Assembly (NCBI RefSeq): GCF_002072175.1
Contig: NZ_MVIV01000007.1
Location: 62,001 to 126,000, forward strand
Reading direction: 5' to 3'
Length of the DNA: 64,000 nt
Origin: Actinomyces gaoshouyii
GTDB lineage: Bacteria > Actinomycetota > Actinomycetes > Actinomycetales > Actinomycetaceae
Part shown: positions 18,038 to 26,250 of the stretch, piece after piece
Numbering within the stretch: position 1 is the stretch's first letter
Layout of the letters: each line of letters begins with the position of its first letter
The notes under the pieces: model-generated
The model's database searches: none
What the model was told of the DNA's origin: nothing
Seen by the model: only the letters and a program-made list of their open reading frames with translations
Made by a program: the position numbers and the translations under genes

Positions 18038-18191
18038 ATGAGTGGCGGGCCGGCCGTATGGTTGACGGCAATCAGGACATCACCGGGCACTGACACGAAT
18101 CCGGCGCCCTTAATCGCCCGTTCCGGGCCCGTGGTCGCCGCAGTGCCCCGGCCCGATCCAGCAGACCGCCCGCACTATCGAGGAGATCGCG

Positions 18192-19085
18192 ATGAGCACG
18201 TCCCGCGGCAGCGACCGCCCCACGAAGGCACGAGCCGGGAGACCGGCCGCGCGGCGGGCGGAGGGGGGTGCCGCGCAGGGGAGCCCCCACCGGGATGACA
18301 CCCCCGGTGCGGGGGGCGCCGAGGGCGCTCGCAGCGCGACCAGTGGCGATCGCATCCTGGCGAGCCTCGATGAACGCGCCCGCGCGGTCTACGAGGCCGT
18401 GCGCGACGCCGTCGTCGATCACGGCTACCCGCCCTCGATGCGCGAGATCGGGCAGAGGGTGGGGCTCACCAGCCCGTCGTCGGTCAAGCACCAACTCGAC
18501 AAGCTCGAGCGCCTCGGCCTGGTGCGCCGCGATCCCAAGCGGCCACGCGCCCTGGAGGTCATCGTCCCCGAGGAGCCCGAGGCCCTCGCCTCCACGGTCG
18601 CCGCTGAGGGGCCCGCGCTCCAGGTGGCCCCCCGCCCGACCAGCCCCTCCCCCGCCACTCCCGCGGCCCTGCCCATGCTGCCGGGAGTGGCCGAGGGGGA
18701 GGCCGTGGCAGTGCCCCTCGTGGGGCGGATCGCGGCGGGCTCGCCCATCCTGGCCGAGCAGGAGGTCGAGGACGTCATGGCCCTGCCCCGGCGCCTGACC
18801 GGCTCCGGGGAGCTCTTCATGCTCCAGGTTCACGGGGACTCGATGATCGACGCCGCCATCTGCGACGGCGACTGGGTGGTGGTCCGCGCCCAGTCCGACG
18901 CCGCCAACGGGGAGATCGTCGCCGCCATGCTCGACGACGTCGATGGCGCCTCGGCCACGGTCAAAGTCCTGTCCCGCAAGGACGGGCACCAGTGGCTCCT
19001 GCCGCGCAACCCAGACTACGCGCCGATCCCGGGCGATGGCGCCACCATCATGGGACGGGTCGTCACCGTCCTGCGCGCGCTGTAG
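18192..19085 (+). CDS. lexA: LexA repressor, SOS regulator
   Basis: 297 residues. ATG 18192 has GAGGAG 6 nt upstream. A low-complexity N-terminal extension of about 50 residues precedes the winged helix DNA-binding domain ('[20 protein letters not shown]'). A second linker leads to the S24 autoprotease domain with the Ala182-Gly183 cleavage site (GRIAAGSP), nucleophile Ser217 (HGDSM) and Lys258 (TVKVL). It represses SOS genes until RecA filaments trigger self-cleavage. LexA boxes lie upstream of itself, the divergent LysM gene and recA in this window. Confidence 0.97.
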   Translation: MSTSRGSDRPTKARAGRPAARRAEGGAAQGSPHRDDTPGAGGAEGARSATSGDRILASLDERARAVYEAVRDAVVDHGYPPSMREIGQRVGLTSPSSVKHQLDKLERLGLVRRDPKRPRALEVIVPEEPEALASTVAAEGPALQVAPRPTSPSPATPAALPMLPGVAEGEAVAVPLVGRIAAGSPILAEQEVEDVMALPRRLTGSGELFMLQVHGDSMIDAAICDGDWVVVRAQSDAANGEIVAAMLDDVDGASATVKVLSRKDGHQWLLPRNPDYAPIPGDGATIMGRVVTVLRAL

Positions 19086-19097
19086 CGAGCGGCGCGC

Positions 19098-19141
19098 GGC
19101 GACGGCGCCCCCATCCGATTGTGGATGGGGGCGCCGTCGCC
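19098..19141. terminator. Bidirectional terminator between lexA and ldh
   Basis: A perfect 19-bp stem (GGCGACGGCGCCCCCATCC and its complement) with a 6-nt loop (GATTGT) sits 12 nt after the lexA stop and 16 nt from the ldh stop. The genes converge, so it probably ends both transcripts. Confidence 0.9.
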
Positions 19142-19157
19142 GTGCGGGCGCGAGGCC

Positions 19158-20162
19158 TCAGTAGCCCAGGCCGCGGGCGACCTCGCGCAGGCGCTGGGCG
19201 GATGCGGTGAGGCGGTCGCGCTCATCGAGGGTCAGGGGCAACTCGAGCCGGCGCCCGGCGCCCTCACGGCCGACGATCGTCGGGACCGCCATGCACACGT
19301 CCGAGATGCCGTGCCAGTTCTCCAGCAGCGGGGAGATGGTGAGCACGCGCTGCTCATCGTTGAGGATGGCGCCGATGATCTTCTGCACGGCCAGGCCGAC
19401 GGCGTAGTTGGTCACGCCCTTGCCCTCGATGATGCGGTAGGCGGAGCGGACGACGTCGTGGGCGATGCGGTCGCGCTTGGCCTGGTCGAAGGTGCCGCCG
19501 TCGAGGGTCTTGCCCCACTGGGTGATCGGCACGCCGCCGATCTCGCAGCTCGACCACAGGGCGACCTCGGAGTCGCCGTGCTCGCCGGCGATGTATCCGT
19601 GGATGTTCTGGGTGGCGGTGCCGGTCTCCAGGGAGACGAGGTAGCGCATGCGGGCGGTGTCCAGGACGGTACCGGAGCCGAAGACCTGGTTGTCGGGAAG
19701 GCCCGTGATCTTCCGAGCGCAGTAGGTGACGACGTCCACCGGGTTGGCCACGAGGAGGAAGATGGCGTGCGGGGCGACTTCGACGAGCTTGGGCAGGATC
19801 TTCTCCATGATGCCCACGGTGGCGCCGGCGAGCTCGAGACGGGACTGGCCGGGCTTCTGCTTGGCCCCGGCGGTGATGGCGATGACGTCGGCGTCGCGGC
19901 AGATCTCCGGGTCGTCGGAGCCGGAGACGGCGCCCGCGGAGGTGAACTGGATGCCCTGGGCGATGTCGAGGGCCTCGGCCTCGACCCTCTCCTTGGCGAT
20001 GTCCTGCAGGACGATCTCGCGTGCCACGCCCTTGGTCACGCAGGCATAGGCGAGGGTGGAGCCGACGGCTCCGGCGCCGATGATGGCGACCTTCGAGGGG
20101 CGGCCGGACCTGCCCGTCGGGTAGGAACCTTCAGCAGTGTTGGTGATCGCGGCGTCGGACAC
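19158..20162 (-). CDS. ldh: L-lactate dehydrogenase
   Basis: 334 residues. Interconverts pyruvate and L-lactate with NADH, fitting a fermentative facultative anaerobe. Rossmann motif 'VAIIGAGAVGSTLAYA', 'VANPVDVVTY' and the active-site histidine in 'IAGEHGDSEVALWSS' are intact. GTG 20162 is chosen because GGAGG precedes it by 6 nt; upstream codons in the open frame carry no such site. It is monocistronic, with its own terminator. Confidence 0.95.
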   Translation of the reverse strand: MSDAAITNTAEGSYPTGRSGRPSKVAIIGAGAVGSTLAYACVTKGVAREIVLQDIAKERVEAEALDIAQGIQFTSAGAVSGSDDPEICRDADVIAITAGAKQKPGQSRLELAGATVGIMEKILPKLVEVAPHAIFLLVANPVDVVTYCARKITGLPDNQVFGSGTVLDTARMRYLVSLETGTATQNIHGYIAGEHGDSEVALWSSCEIGGVPITQWGKTLDGGTFDQAKRDRIAHDVVRSAYRIIEGKGVTNYAVGLAVQKIIGAILNDEQRVLTISPLLENWHGISDVCMAVPTIVGREGAGRRLELPLTLDERDRLTASAQRLREVARGLGY

Positions 20163-20322
20163 GGGAAACCTCCAGATCTTCGTGGGACGGGCCGTTCGGC
20201 CCAGGGCCCAGCCTAGTCGCAAGAGGCGCGCGCCACAGCGGCCCTAAGCCCCGAAGTCGCATGACTCGGCGTCGCCCCCTCGGGCGCCACCGGCGGGGCG
20301 TCCCCGCCGGTCTCACGCTCAT

Positions 20323-22362
20323 CTAGTGCCCGGCCGCCGCGAGCCGCCTGAGCGCCCCGAGGACGACCTCTCGCTCGGTCGTGGGCCACAGGGACGGCAT
20401 GGAGCGGGTCAGGAAGGCCCCGTAGCGGGCGCGGCGCAGCCGGGGGTCGAGAACGGCCACGACGCCGCGGTCCTCCGAGCTGCGCACGAGCCGACCCGCG
20501 CCCTGGGCGAGCAGGAGCGCGGCGTGCGTGGCGGACACGGACATGAAGCCGTTGCCTCCCGCCGCGCTGACGGCCTCGGCGCGGGCGTTGGCCACGGGAT
20601 CGTCCGGGCGGGGGAAGGGGATGCGGTCGATGATGACGAGCCGGCAGGCCCTCCCCGGCACGTCCACGCCCTGCCACAGGCTCAGGGTGCCCACGAGGCA
20701 GGAGTCCTCGTCCTCGGCGAAGGCGCGCACGAGCGTGGGCAGCTGGTCCTCCCCCTGGGCGTGGACGGTCAGCCCGGTGGCGCCGCGCAGCAGGGAGGCG
20801 GCCTCCTCGGCGGCCCGCCTGGAGGAGAACAGGCCCAGCATCCCACCGCCGGAGGCCTCGGTGAGGGCGAGGACCTCGTCGAGCGCGGCCTCGGAGATGC
20901 CCTTCTGGGGGCGGGGCAGGTGCGTGGGGGTGTAGAGGATGCCCTGGCGGGCGTAGTCGAAGGGCGTGCCGACGTCGATCCCGTCCCACGCGGTGGTTCC
21001 CAGCGCGAGGCCCAGCGCCCGCGCCATGGGGTCGAAGCTCCCGCCCAGCGCGAGGGTCGCCGAGGTCAGCACGGCGGCCCGACCCTCGAGGAGGGAGTCG
21101 GCAACGCTGCCCGCCACGTCGATCGGTGCGAGCATGAGGCGCGGTGGGTCGGCGCCCATGCGGGGCCTCTCGATCCAGGCCACATCCCGGCGGGCCTCCA
21201 CACTGCCCGAGGTCATGCGCTCGACGGCGTCGAGGAGGTCGGCGACGGCGGTGCGCGCCAGGGCTATTGCGCCGGCGTCCCCTGAGCGGGCCTTGGCGGC
21301 CTCTCGGATGTCGCCGGCCACTTGCCGGGCGGCTCCGTCGAGATTGATGAGGGAGTCGCAGAGGGCCTGGGGCAAGCCCGCCTCGAGGCGCCCATCGGGC
21401 AGATCGGCGAGCGCGAGCTGGAGGACCTGACCGGCGGCCTCCAGGTCGGCGGCGATGACGCCGGCATTCTTGCGGGCGGTGGCGGCCACGCGCATGACGG
21501 CGGCGGCGGATAGGCTCACGGTCCCCTGCGAGCGGACCCGGTCGGCGAGCTCGTGGGCCTCGTCGACGACGACGATGTCGTGCTCGGGCAGGACGTTCGG
21601 ATTGCCGGCGGCGGCGATGCCGAGCATCGCGTGGTTGGTGATGATCAGATCCGCCTCGCCGGCGGCGGCGCGGGCGCGCTCGGGGAAGCAGTCGTCGTGG
21701 AAGGGACAGGAGGCGCCCAGGCACTCGGCCCTGGAGACGGAGACCTGCGCCCAGGCGCGGTCCGTCACCCCCGGGACGAGGTCGTCGCGGTCGCCAGTGC
21801 CCGTGGTGGAGGCCCACTCGCGCAAGCGCAGCACCTGCTCGGCCAGACTGGTGGATGCCGCCTGCCCCAGGCGGGCGGGGGCCAGGGCGCTGGCGGCGGA
21901 GAAGAGCGAGTCCGCGTCGTCGCCCTCGGGGTAGCCCCCGGCCACGCGGTGGCGGCACAAGTAGTTCTGCCAGCCCTTGAGAAGGGCAATCGACGGGGCG
22001 CGGCCGGTGGCCTCCTGGACGGCGTCGGCGGCCAGCGGCGCATCCTTGGTGAGGATCTGCCTTTGAAGGGCGAGCGTGGCGGTGGAGACCACGGCCCGCT
22101 CCCCCGCCTCGACGGCGCGGGCGAGCACGGGCACGAGGTATCCCAGCGACTTCCCGGTGCCGGTGCCGGCCTGCACCATGAGATGGGTGCCGTCGGCCAG
22201 GGCCTGGCAGACCCGGCAGGCCATCTCCTCCTGTCCGGCCCGGGGGCTGCCGCCCATGGCGTCGACGGCGCGGGCGAGGGCCGCCAGCGCTGTCAGCGCG
22301 GCGGGGTACGGGCCCTCGGCGCCCTCGGCGCCGCCGGGTGAGCCCACCACCCGATCGCTCAC
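20323..22362 (-). CDS. ATP-dependent DNA helicase, DinG/YoaA type (XPD-like)
   Basis: 679 residues. Superfamily 2 helicase with Walker A 'VQAGTGTGKSLGYLVP', DEAH box 'VVVDEAHELADR' and the four Fe-S cluster cysteines (NYLCRHR; AECLGASCPFHDDCF). C-terminal motifs 'LFSSRRAAEEAA' and 'GAGRLVRSSEDRG' complete the ATPase core. It unwinds 5'-3', likely acting on R-loops or stalled forks. GTG 22362 overlaps the hflX stop as GTGA, so it is translated with hflX. Confidence 0.92.
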   Translation of the reverse strand: MSDRVVGSPGGAEGAEGPYPAALTALAALARAVDAMGGSPRAGQEEMACRVCQALADGTHLMVQAGTGTGKSLGYLVPVLARAVEAGERAVVSTATLALQRQILTKDAPLAADAVQEATGRAPSIALLKGWQNYLCRHRVAGGYPEGDDADSLFSAASALAPARLGQAASTSLAEQVLRLREWASTTGTGDRDDLVPGVTDRAWAQVSVSRAECLGASCPFHDDCFPERARAAAGEADLIITNHAMLGIAAAGNPNVLPEHDIVVVDEAHELADRVRSQGTVSLSAAAVMRVAATARKNAGVIAADLEAAGQVLQLALADLPDGRLEAGLPQALCDSLINLDGAARQVAGDIREAAKARSGDAGAIALARTAVADLLDAVERMTSGSVEARRDVAWIERPRMGADPPRLMLAPIDVAGSVADSLLEGRAAVLTSATLALGGSFDPMARALGLALGTTAWDGIDVGTPFDYARQGILYTPTHLPRPQKGISEAALDEVLALTEASGGGMLGLFSSRRAAEEAASLLRGATGLTVHAQGEDQLPTLVRAFAEDEDSCLVGTLSLWQGVDVPGRACRLVIIDRIPFPRPDDPVANARAEAVSAAGGNGFMSVSATHAALLLAQGAGRLVRSSEDRGVVAVLDPRLRRARYGAFLTRSMPSLWPTTEREVVLGALRRLAAAGH

Positions 22363-23897
22363 AGGGCCGCGCCGGTGAGCTCGGCGGCGAGAGAGGCGCT
22401 GACCCTGGCGACCAGGCGCGTCCCGGCCTCGACGTACTCGATGGACTCGATCTCGCCGTCGGCGTGGACGCGCGAGACAAGATCTCCCCGCGAGTAGGGC
22501 ACGACGACGTCGACGGGCACATCCGGGCGGGGCAGCAGCTCCTCCAGGCGCTCGCGCAGCTCCTCGACGCCCTCGCCGGTGCGCGCCGAGACGGCCAGGG
22601 CCCCGGGCAGCTGGGAGCGCAGGGCCACGAGCGTCATCGGATCGGCGAGATCGGCCTTGTTCAGGACGATGAGCTCGGGGACCTCCAGGGCTCCGGGGAT
22701 CTCCGCCAGGACGGTGCGCACGGCGGCGATCTGGGATGGAGGGTCGGGGTGGGCGGCATCGACGACGTGCAGGACGAGGTCCGCCTCGGCGACCTCCTCG
22801 AGGGTGGAGCGGAAGGCCTCGATGAGCTCGTGGGGCAGGTTGCGCACGAAACCAACCGTATCGGTGAGCGTGTAGACGCGCCCGTCGGAGGCCTGGGCGC
22901 GGCGCACCGTGGGGTCGAGGGTGGCGAAGAGGGCGTCCTGCACCATGATCCCCGCACCGGTGAGGCGGTTCATGAGGGAGGACTTACCGGCGTTGGTGTA
23001 CCCGGCGATGGCGACGCTCGGGATGGGGCCGCGACGGCGCGAGCCGCGCTTGACCTCGCGCGAGGGCGCCATGGCCCTGATCTCGCGGCGGAGCTTGGCC
23101 ATGCGCTCGCGGATGCGGCGCCGATCGAGCTCGATCTTCGTCTCACCGGGACCGCGCGAGCCGATGCCCTGTCCCCCGGCGACGCGCCCGCCGGCCTGGC
23201 GGGACATGGACTCGCCCCATCCGCGCAGGCGCGGCAGCAGGTACTCCAGCTGGGCGAGCTCCACCTGGGCCTTGCCCTCGCGGGACTTGGCGTGCTGGGC
23301 GAAGATGTCGAGGATGAGGGCGGTGCGGTCGACGACCTTGACCCGCACGACGTCCTCCAGGGCACGGCGCTGGGAGGGGGCGAGCTCGCCGTCGACGATC
23401 ACCGTGTCCGCCCCCGCGGCCGAGACGATCTCGGCGAGCTCCTTGGCCTTCCCGCCGCCCAAGTAGGTGGCGGGATCGGGGTGGTCACGGCGCTGGATGA
23501 CGGCGTCGAGGACCTCGGAGCCGGCGGTCTCGGCCAGGGCGGCGAGCTCGGCCAACGAGGTCTCGGCGTCCTGCGCCCCGGCAGGGCCTCCCGCGGCGCG
23601 CGGCAGGTCGAGGCCCACGAGCACGACCTTCTCCAGGCGGATCCGGCGGTACTCGACCTCGCTGACGTCCTCCAGTTCGGTGGACAGGGAGGCGACGCGC
23701 CGCGTGGCGGCACGGGCCTCCCGCTCCAGGGAGCCGTCGTCGCTCTCGCGGTTCTCGCGCTGGGAGGCGGTGGAGGCCAGAGCGGTCCCCCGGCGGGAGA
23801 GGATGCGGGCGACGATCTCCTCGGCGCGGGCCTCAGCGGCGTCGGCGGCCTCGGCGTCGTCAGGCCGACCGGCGGTCTGGGGAGTGGGGTGGGTCAC
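22359..23897 (-). CDS. hflX: GTPase HflX, ribosome-splitting/rescue factor
   Basis: 512 residues from GTG 23897, which follows AAGGA by 5 nt. A variable N-terminus of about 90 residues precedes the HflX nucleotide-binding domain ('PDPATYLGGGKAKELAEIV'), a helical linker with the glycine-rich 'GGQGIGSRGPGETKIE' segment, and the G domain (G1 GYTNAGKS, G3 DTVGF, G4 NKAD). HflX splits stalled ribosomes during stress and in some actinobacteria confers macrolide-lincosamide tolerance. The open frame reads into the divergent MFS gene but that part is not coding. A short leader ORF lies upstream. Confidence 0.95.
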   Translation of the reverse strand: MTHPTPQTAGRPDDAEAADAAEARAEEIVARILSRRGTALASTASQRENRESDDGSLEREARAATRRVASLSTELEDVSEVEYRRIRLEKVVLVGLDLPRAAGGPAGAQDAETSLAELAALAETAGSEVLDAVIQRRDHPDPATYLGGGKAKELAEIVSAAGADTVIVDGELAPSQRRALEDVVRVKVVDRTALILDIFAQHAKSREGKAQVELAQLEYLLPRLRGWGESMSRQAGGRVAGGQGIGSRGPGETKIELDRRRIRERMAKLRREIRAMAPSREVKRGSRRRGPIPSVAIAGYTNAGKSSLMNRLTGAGIMVQDALFATLDPTVRRAQASDGRVYTLTDTVGFVRNLPHELIEAFRSTLEEVAEADLVLHVVDAAHPDPPSQIAAVRTVLAEIPGALEVPELIVLNKADLADPMTLVALRSQLPGALAVSARTGEGVEELRERLEELLPRPDVPVDVVVPYSRGDLVSRVHADGEIESIEYVEAGTRLVARVSASLAAELTGAAL

Positions 23898-24006
23898 TGA
23901 AGTCCTTCGGAATCGCGTGAGGCGGGCCCGGAGCGGGGCTCGACGGGCCGACTGATCTGGCGCGGCGGTCCGGACAGCCGCATGGGCGGCGCCTGCTGGC
24001 CGCCGG

Positions 24007-24030
24007 TCACGGCATCCGGGTGATCCACAT
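24007..24030 (-). CDS. Seven-codon leader ORF upstream of hflX
   Basis: ATG 24030 follows the -10 hexamer TATGAT by exactly 6 nt, so the hflX transcript would begin with a leaderless peptide MWITRMP and stop 109 nt before the hflX GTG. A second small ORF (ATG about 23985) runs to a TGA that overlaps the hflX start. Whether these peptides are made or regulate hflX is unknown; the call rests on promoter spacing only. Confidence 0.35.
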   Translation of the reverse strand: MWITRMP

Positions 24031-24036
24031 GAGCGC

Positions 24037-24042
24037 ATCATA
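24037..24042 (-). promoter_or_regulatory. -10 box of the hflX-dinG operon
   Basis: TATGAT on the minus strand, the best -10 match in the hflX-MFS intergenic region. It is positioned for transcription to start at the leader ATG at 24030. Confidence 0.55.
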
Positions 24043-24086
24043 GCGCAGTCGCACCCGCTCACCGGAGGCTCGGCGCTCGTCGGCGC

Positions 24087-24092
24087 TAGTCT
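24087..24092 (+). promoter_or_regulatory. Leaderless -10 box of the MFS gene
   Basis: TAGTCT, 6 nt, then GTG 24099. No ribosome binding site is present, consistent with a leaderless mRNA. Confidence 0.6.
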
Positions 24093-24098
24093 CGGCAC

Positions 24099-25469
24099 GT
24101 GAGCCCATCGCCGACGACGCAGGCCCCCGCGCCGCCGCCATCGCCGCGCGCCCTGCTGACCACGAGGCTGGGCCACCTGGCGATGGCGATGCTCGTCGTC
24201 GAGCTCCTGGCGGGGATGCAGACCTACATCAACCAGACGGTCCTGCCGCTGCTGGCCACCGACCTCGACGCCCGCGACTCCTACGGCCTGGTCACGGCCG
24301 CCGCCCAGGTGCCCGCGTTCCTCACGATGCCTCTGGGCGGTGCGATGTTGGAGCGCTGGCGCGTCGGCGCCCTCATGACGGCTCTGACCGCGCTGCTCAC
24401 GGCGGGCGCCGTCATCAGCGCGCTCGCGACCACGATCTGGGGGTACATCCTGGGCGAGGTGCTGCGCGGCCTGGCGGCGGGGGCCCTCGCCACCGTGTCG
24501 ATGGGGGTCCTCGTGGCTGGGATGCCGGATGCCTGGCGGCGCCTGTACGCGGCGGCGGGATCGGCGATGTGGGTGGTCTCCTCCCTCATCGGGCCCGCCT
24601 ACGCCGCGGCCCTGAGCGCCGCCGCCGGGTGGCGCTGGGCGCTCGTGGGCTACCTGCCCATCCTCGTGGCGGCGCGAGCGGCGATGGCGCACGAGGCGGC
24701 GGGCCTGCGTGTGCGCGGGGACGACGGCGCGCCATGGATCCCCGCGCTGGCAATGGCGGGCGGGGTCGGCGCGATCGGCGCGGCCCAGGCGACGCTCCCC
24801 TGGTTCTGGCCGATGGCGGGCCTCGGGATGGTCCTCGTGGTGGGAGCCTGCGCGCGCGTCTTCCCCGCGGGCTCCCTGCGGCTGGTGCGCGGGCGCAGGG
24901 CCGCCGTCGGGACCCTGGCGTGGCTGTGCTCCCTCTACTTCACGATCGACCTGGTGGTGGCGCCGGCCGCCCATGACGTGCTGGAGCTGGGCCCGGGCGC
25001 GATCGGCTGGGCGCTCACGACGGCGGGCGTGTGCTGGTCGGTCATCGCAATGCGCTGCGGGGCGCGTCCCGCCCGCGATCCCCGGCTCCTGCGGCACCGC
25101 ACGGCCCTGGCGGGGATCGCCTTCGCCTCCGGGGGCGCGCTCATGATCGTGGCCCTGGCCGGCACCGCCCCCTGGTGGTGCCTGCATGCGGGTTTCGGGG
25201 TCCTCGGGGCAGGGATGGGGCTGACGAACCAGGATGCGTGGCTGCGAGTCATCACCGCGCCCGAGATCGATGACGGCATCAGCCAGGCGCGCGCCGCCAC
25301 CTCCGCCGCCGTGGCGAGCTCGGCGGGAGCCGCCGCCCTGGCCACGCTCGTGACCGCCGCCGTGGCCCCGACGACGGCCGGGGTCGAGGCGCGCCTGCTC
25401 GTCCCCGTGCTCATCGTGCTCGTGGTGGGGCTGGCCGCCACTCCCCTGCTCGCCCGGCGCATGGATTGA
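24099..25469 (+). CDS. MFS transporter, probable drug/solute exporter
   Basis: 456 residues with about 12-14 hydrophobic segments, a typical major facilitator size. The N-terminal half has the loop 'LGGAMLERWRVGALM' in the place of the MFS motif A, and 'GEVLRGLAAGALATVSMGVL' in TM4-5. Substrate cannot be told from sequence. It is divergent from hflX-dinG, has a leaderless promoter, and is followed 65 nt later by a methyltransferase gene with its own promoter. Confidence 0.8.
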   Translation: MSPSPTTQAPAPPPSPRALLTTRLGHLAMAMLVVELLAGMQTYINQTVLPLLATDLDARDSYGLVTAAAQVPAFLTMPLGGAMLERWRVGALMTALTALLTAGAVISALATTIWGYILGEVLRGLAAGALATVSMGVLVAGMPDAWRRLYAAAGSAMWVVSSLIGPAYAAALSAAAGWRWALVGYLPILVAARAAMAHEAAGLRVRGDDGAPWIPALAMAGGVGAIGAAQATLPWFWPMAGLGMVLVVGACARVFPAGSLRLVRGRRAAVGTLAWLCSLYFTIDLVVAPAAHDVLELGPGAIGWALTTAGVCWSVIAMRCGARPARDPRLLRHRTALAGIAFASGGALMIVALAGTAPWWCLHAGFGVLGAGMGLTNQDAWLRVITAPEIDDGISQARAATSAAVASSAGAAALATLVTAAVAPTTAGVEARLLVPVLIVLVVGLAATPLLARRMD

Positions 25470-25522
25470 GCAGGCCCGGGACCGCCCCCTCACCTGCCCG
25501 GCCCGGCGTCCTCGACGGCGGG

Positions 25523-25528
25523 TAGCCT
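25523..25528 (+). promoter_or_regulatory. Leaderless -10 box of the methyltransferase gene
   Basis: TAGCCT, 6 nt, then GTG 25535. The intervening GGAGGC is too close to act as a ribosome binding site. Confidence 0.55.
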
Positions 25529-25534
25529 GGAGGC

Positions 25535-26146
25535 GTGAGCGACCAGCACTACTTCACCGCCTCCCCGGCCGCCCGGGCCGCTGAGCGCTGCCACCGGTTC
25601 ACGATCCGGGGCCGCGAGGTGGAGGTGATCACGGCCTCCGGCGTCTTCAGCGCGGACCGGGTGGACAAGGGCACGCAGGTACTGCTGGACCACGTGCCCG
25701 ATCCGCCCAAGACCGGCCGCTTCCTGGACCTGGGCTGCGGCTGGGGCCCGATCGCCCTGGCCCTGGGCTCGGCCTCCCCGGCTGCACAGGTCCTGGCCGC
25801 CGACATCAACGAGCGCGCCGTGGACCTCACCGCGCGCAACGCCGAGGCCGCTGGGCTGAGGGGCGTGCGTGCGGCCTCGGCCGACGCACTCCTCGCCGAG
25901 CTGCGGGCCTCCGGGCGGCGCCTGGACCTCATCTGGTCCAACCCCCCGGTGAGGATCGGCAAGGAGGCGCTGCACGCGCTCCTGACGGACTGGCTGCCCC
26001 TCCTGGCCGACGACGGCGAGGCCTGGCTCGTCGTCGGCAAGAACCTGGGGGCGGATTCGCTGGCCACCTGGCTCGCATCCCAGGGCTGGGCGGTGGCACG
26101 GGAGGCCTCAGCCAAGGGATTCCGGGTCCTGCGCGTCAGCCGCTGA
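25535..26146 (+). CDS. RsmC-like class I SAM-dependent methyltransferase
   Basis: 203 residues. The fold is a Rossmann-type methyltransferase with the SAM motif 'FLDLGCGWGPIALAL', acidic 'AADINERAVDLTARNAEAAG' and the NPP(Y)-like motif 'IWSNPPVRIGKEAL' used by N-methylating enzymes. It corresponds to the single-domain actinobacterial relatives of RsmC/RlmG, which methylate guanine in rRNA. Substrate is inferred. It is convergent with brnQ. Confidence 0.85.
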   Translation: MSDQHYFTASPAARAAERCHRFTIRGREVEVITASGVFSADRVDKGTQVLLDHVPDPPKTGRFLDLGCGWGPIALALGSASPAAQVLAADINERAVDLTARNAEAAGLRGVRAASADALLAELRASGRRLDLIWSNPPVRIGKEALHALLTDWLPLLADDGEAWLVVGKNLGADSLATWLASQGWAVAREASAKGFRVLRVSR

Positions 26147-26250
26147 AAGCGCTGACGTCCGCGCCGCCCCCGTGCCGCCGGCCGCGGGATCGATGCGGTG
26201 GGCGGACTCGCTGGTGCTGGGCGTCACCGGCGCGCCCTAGGACTCGGAGC

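Noticed and set aside
23898-25493. Possible HflX fusion with a 530-residue N-terminal part
   Set aside because: The extension is antisense to the MFS gene and has Arg/Gly-rich shadow composition; GTG 23897 has a ribosome binding site.
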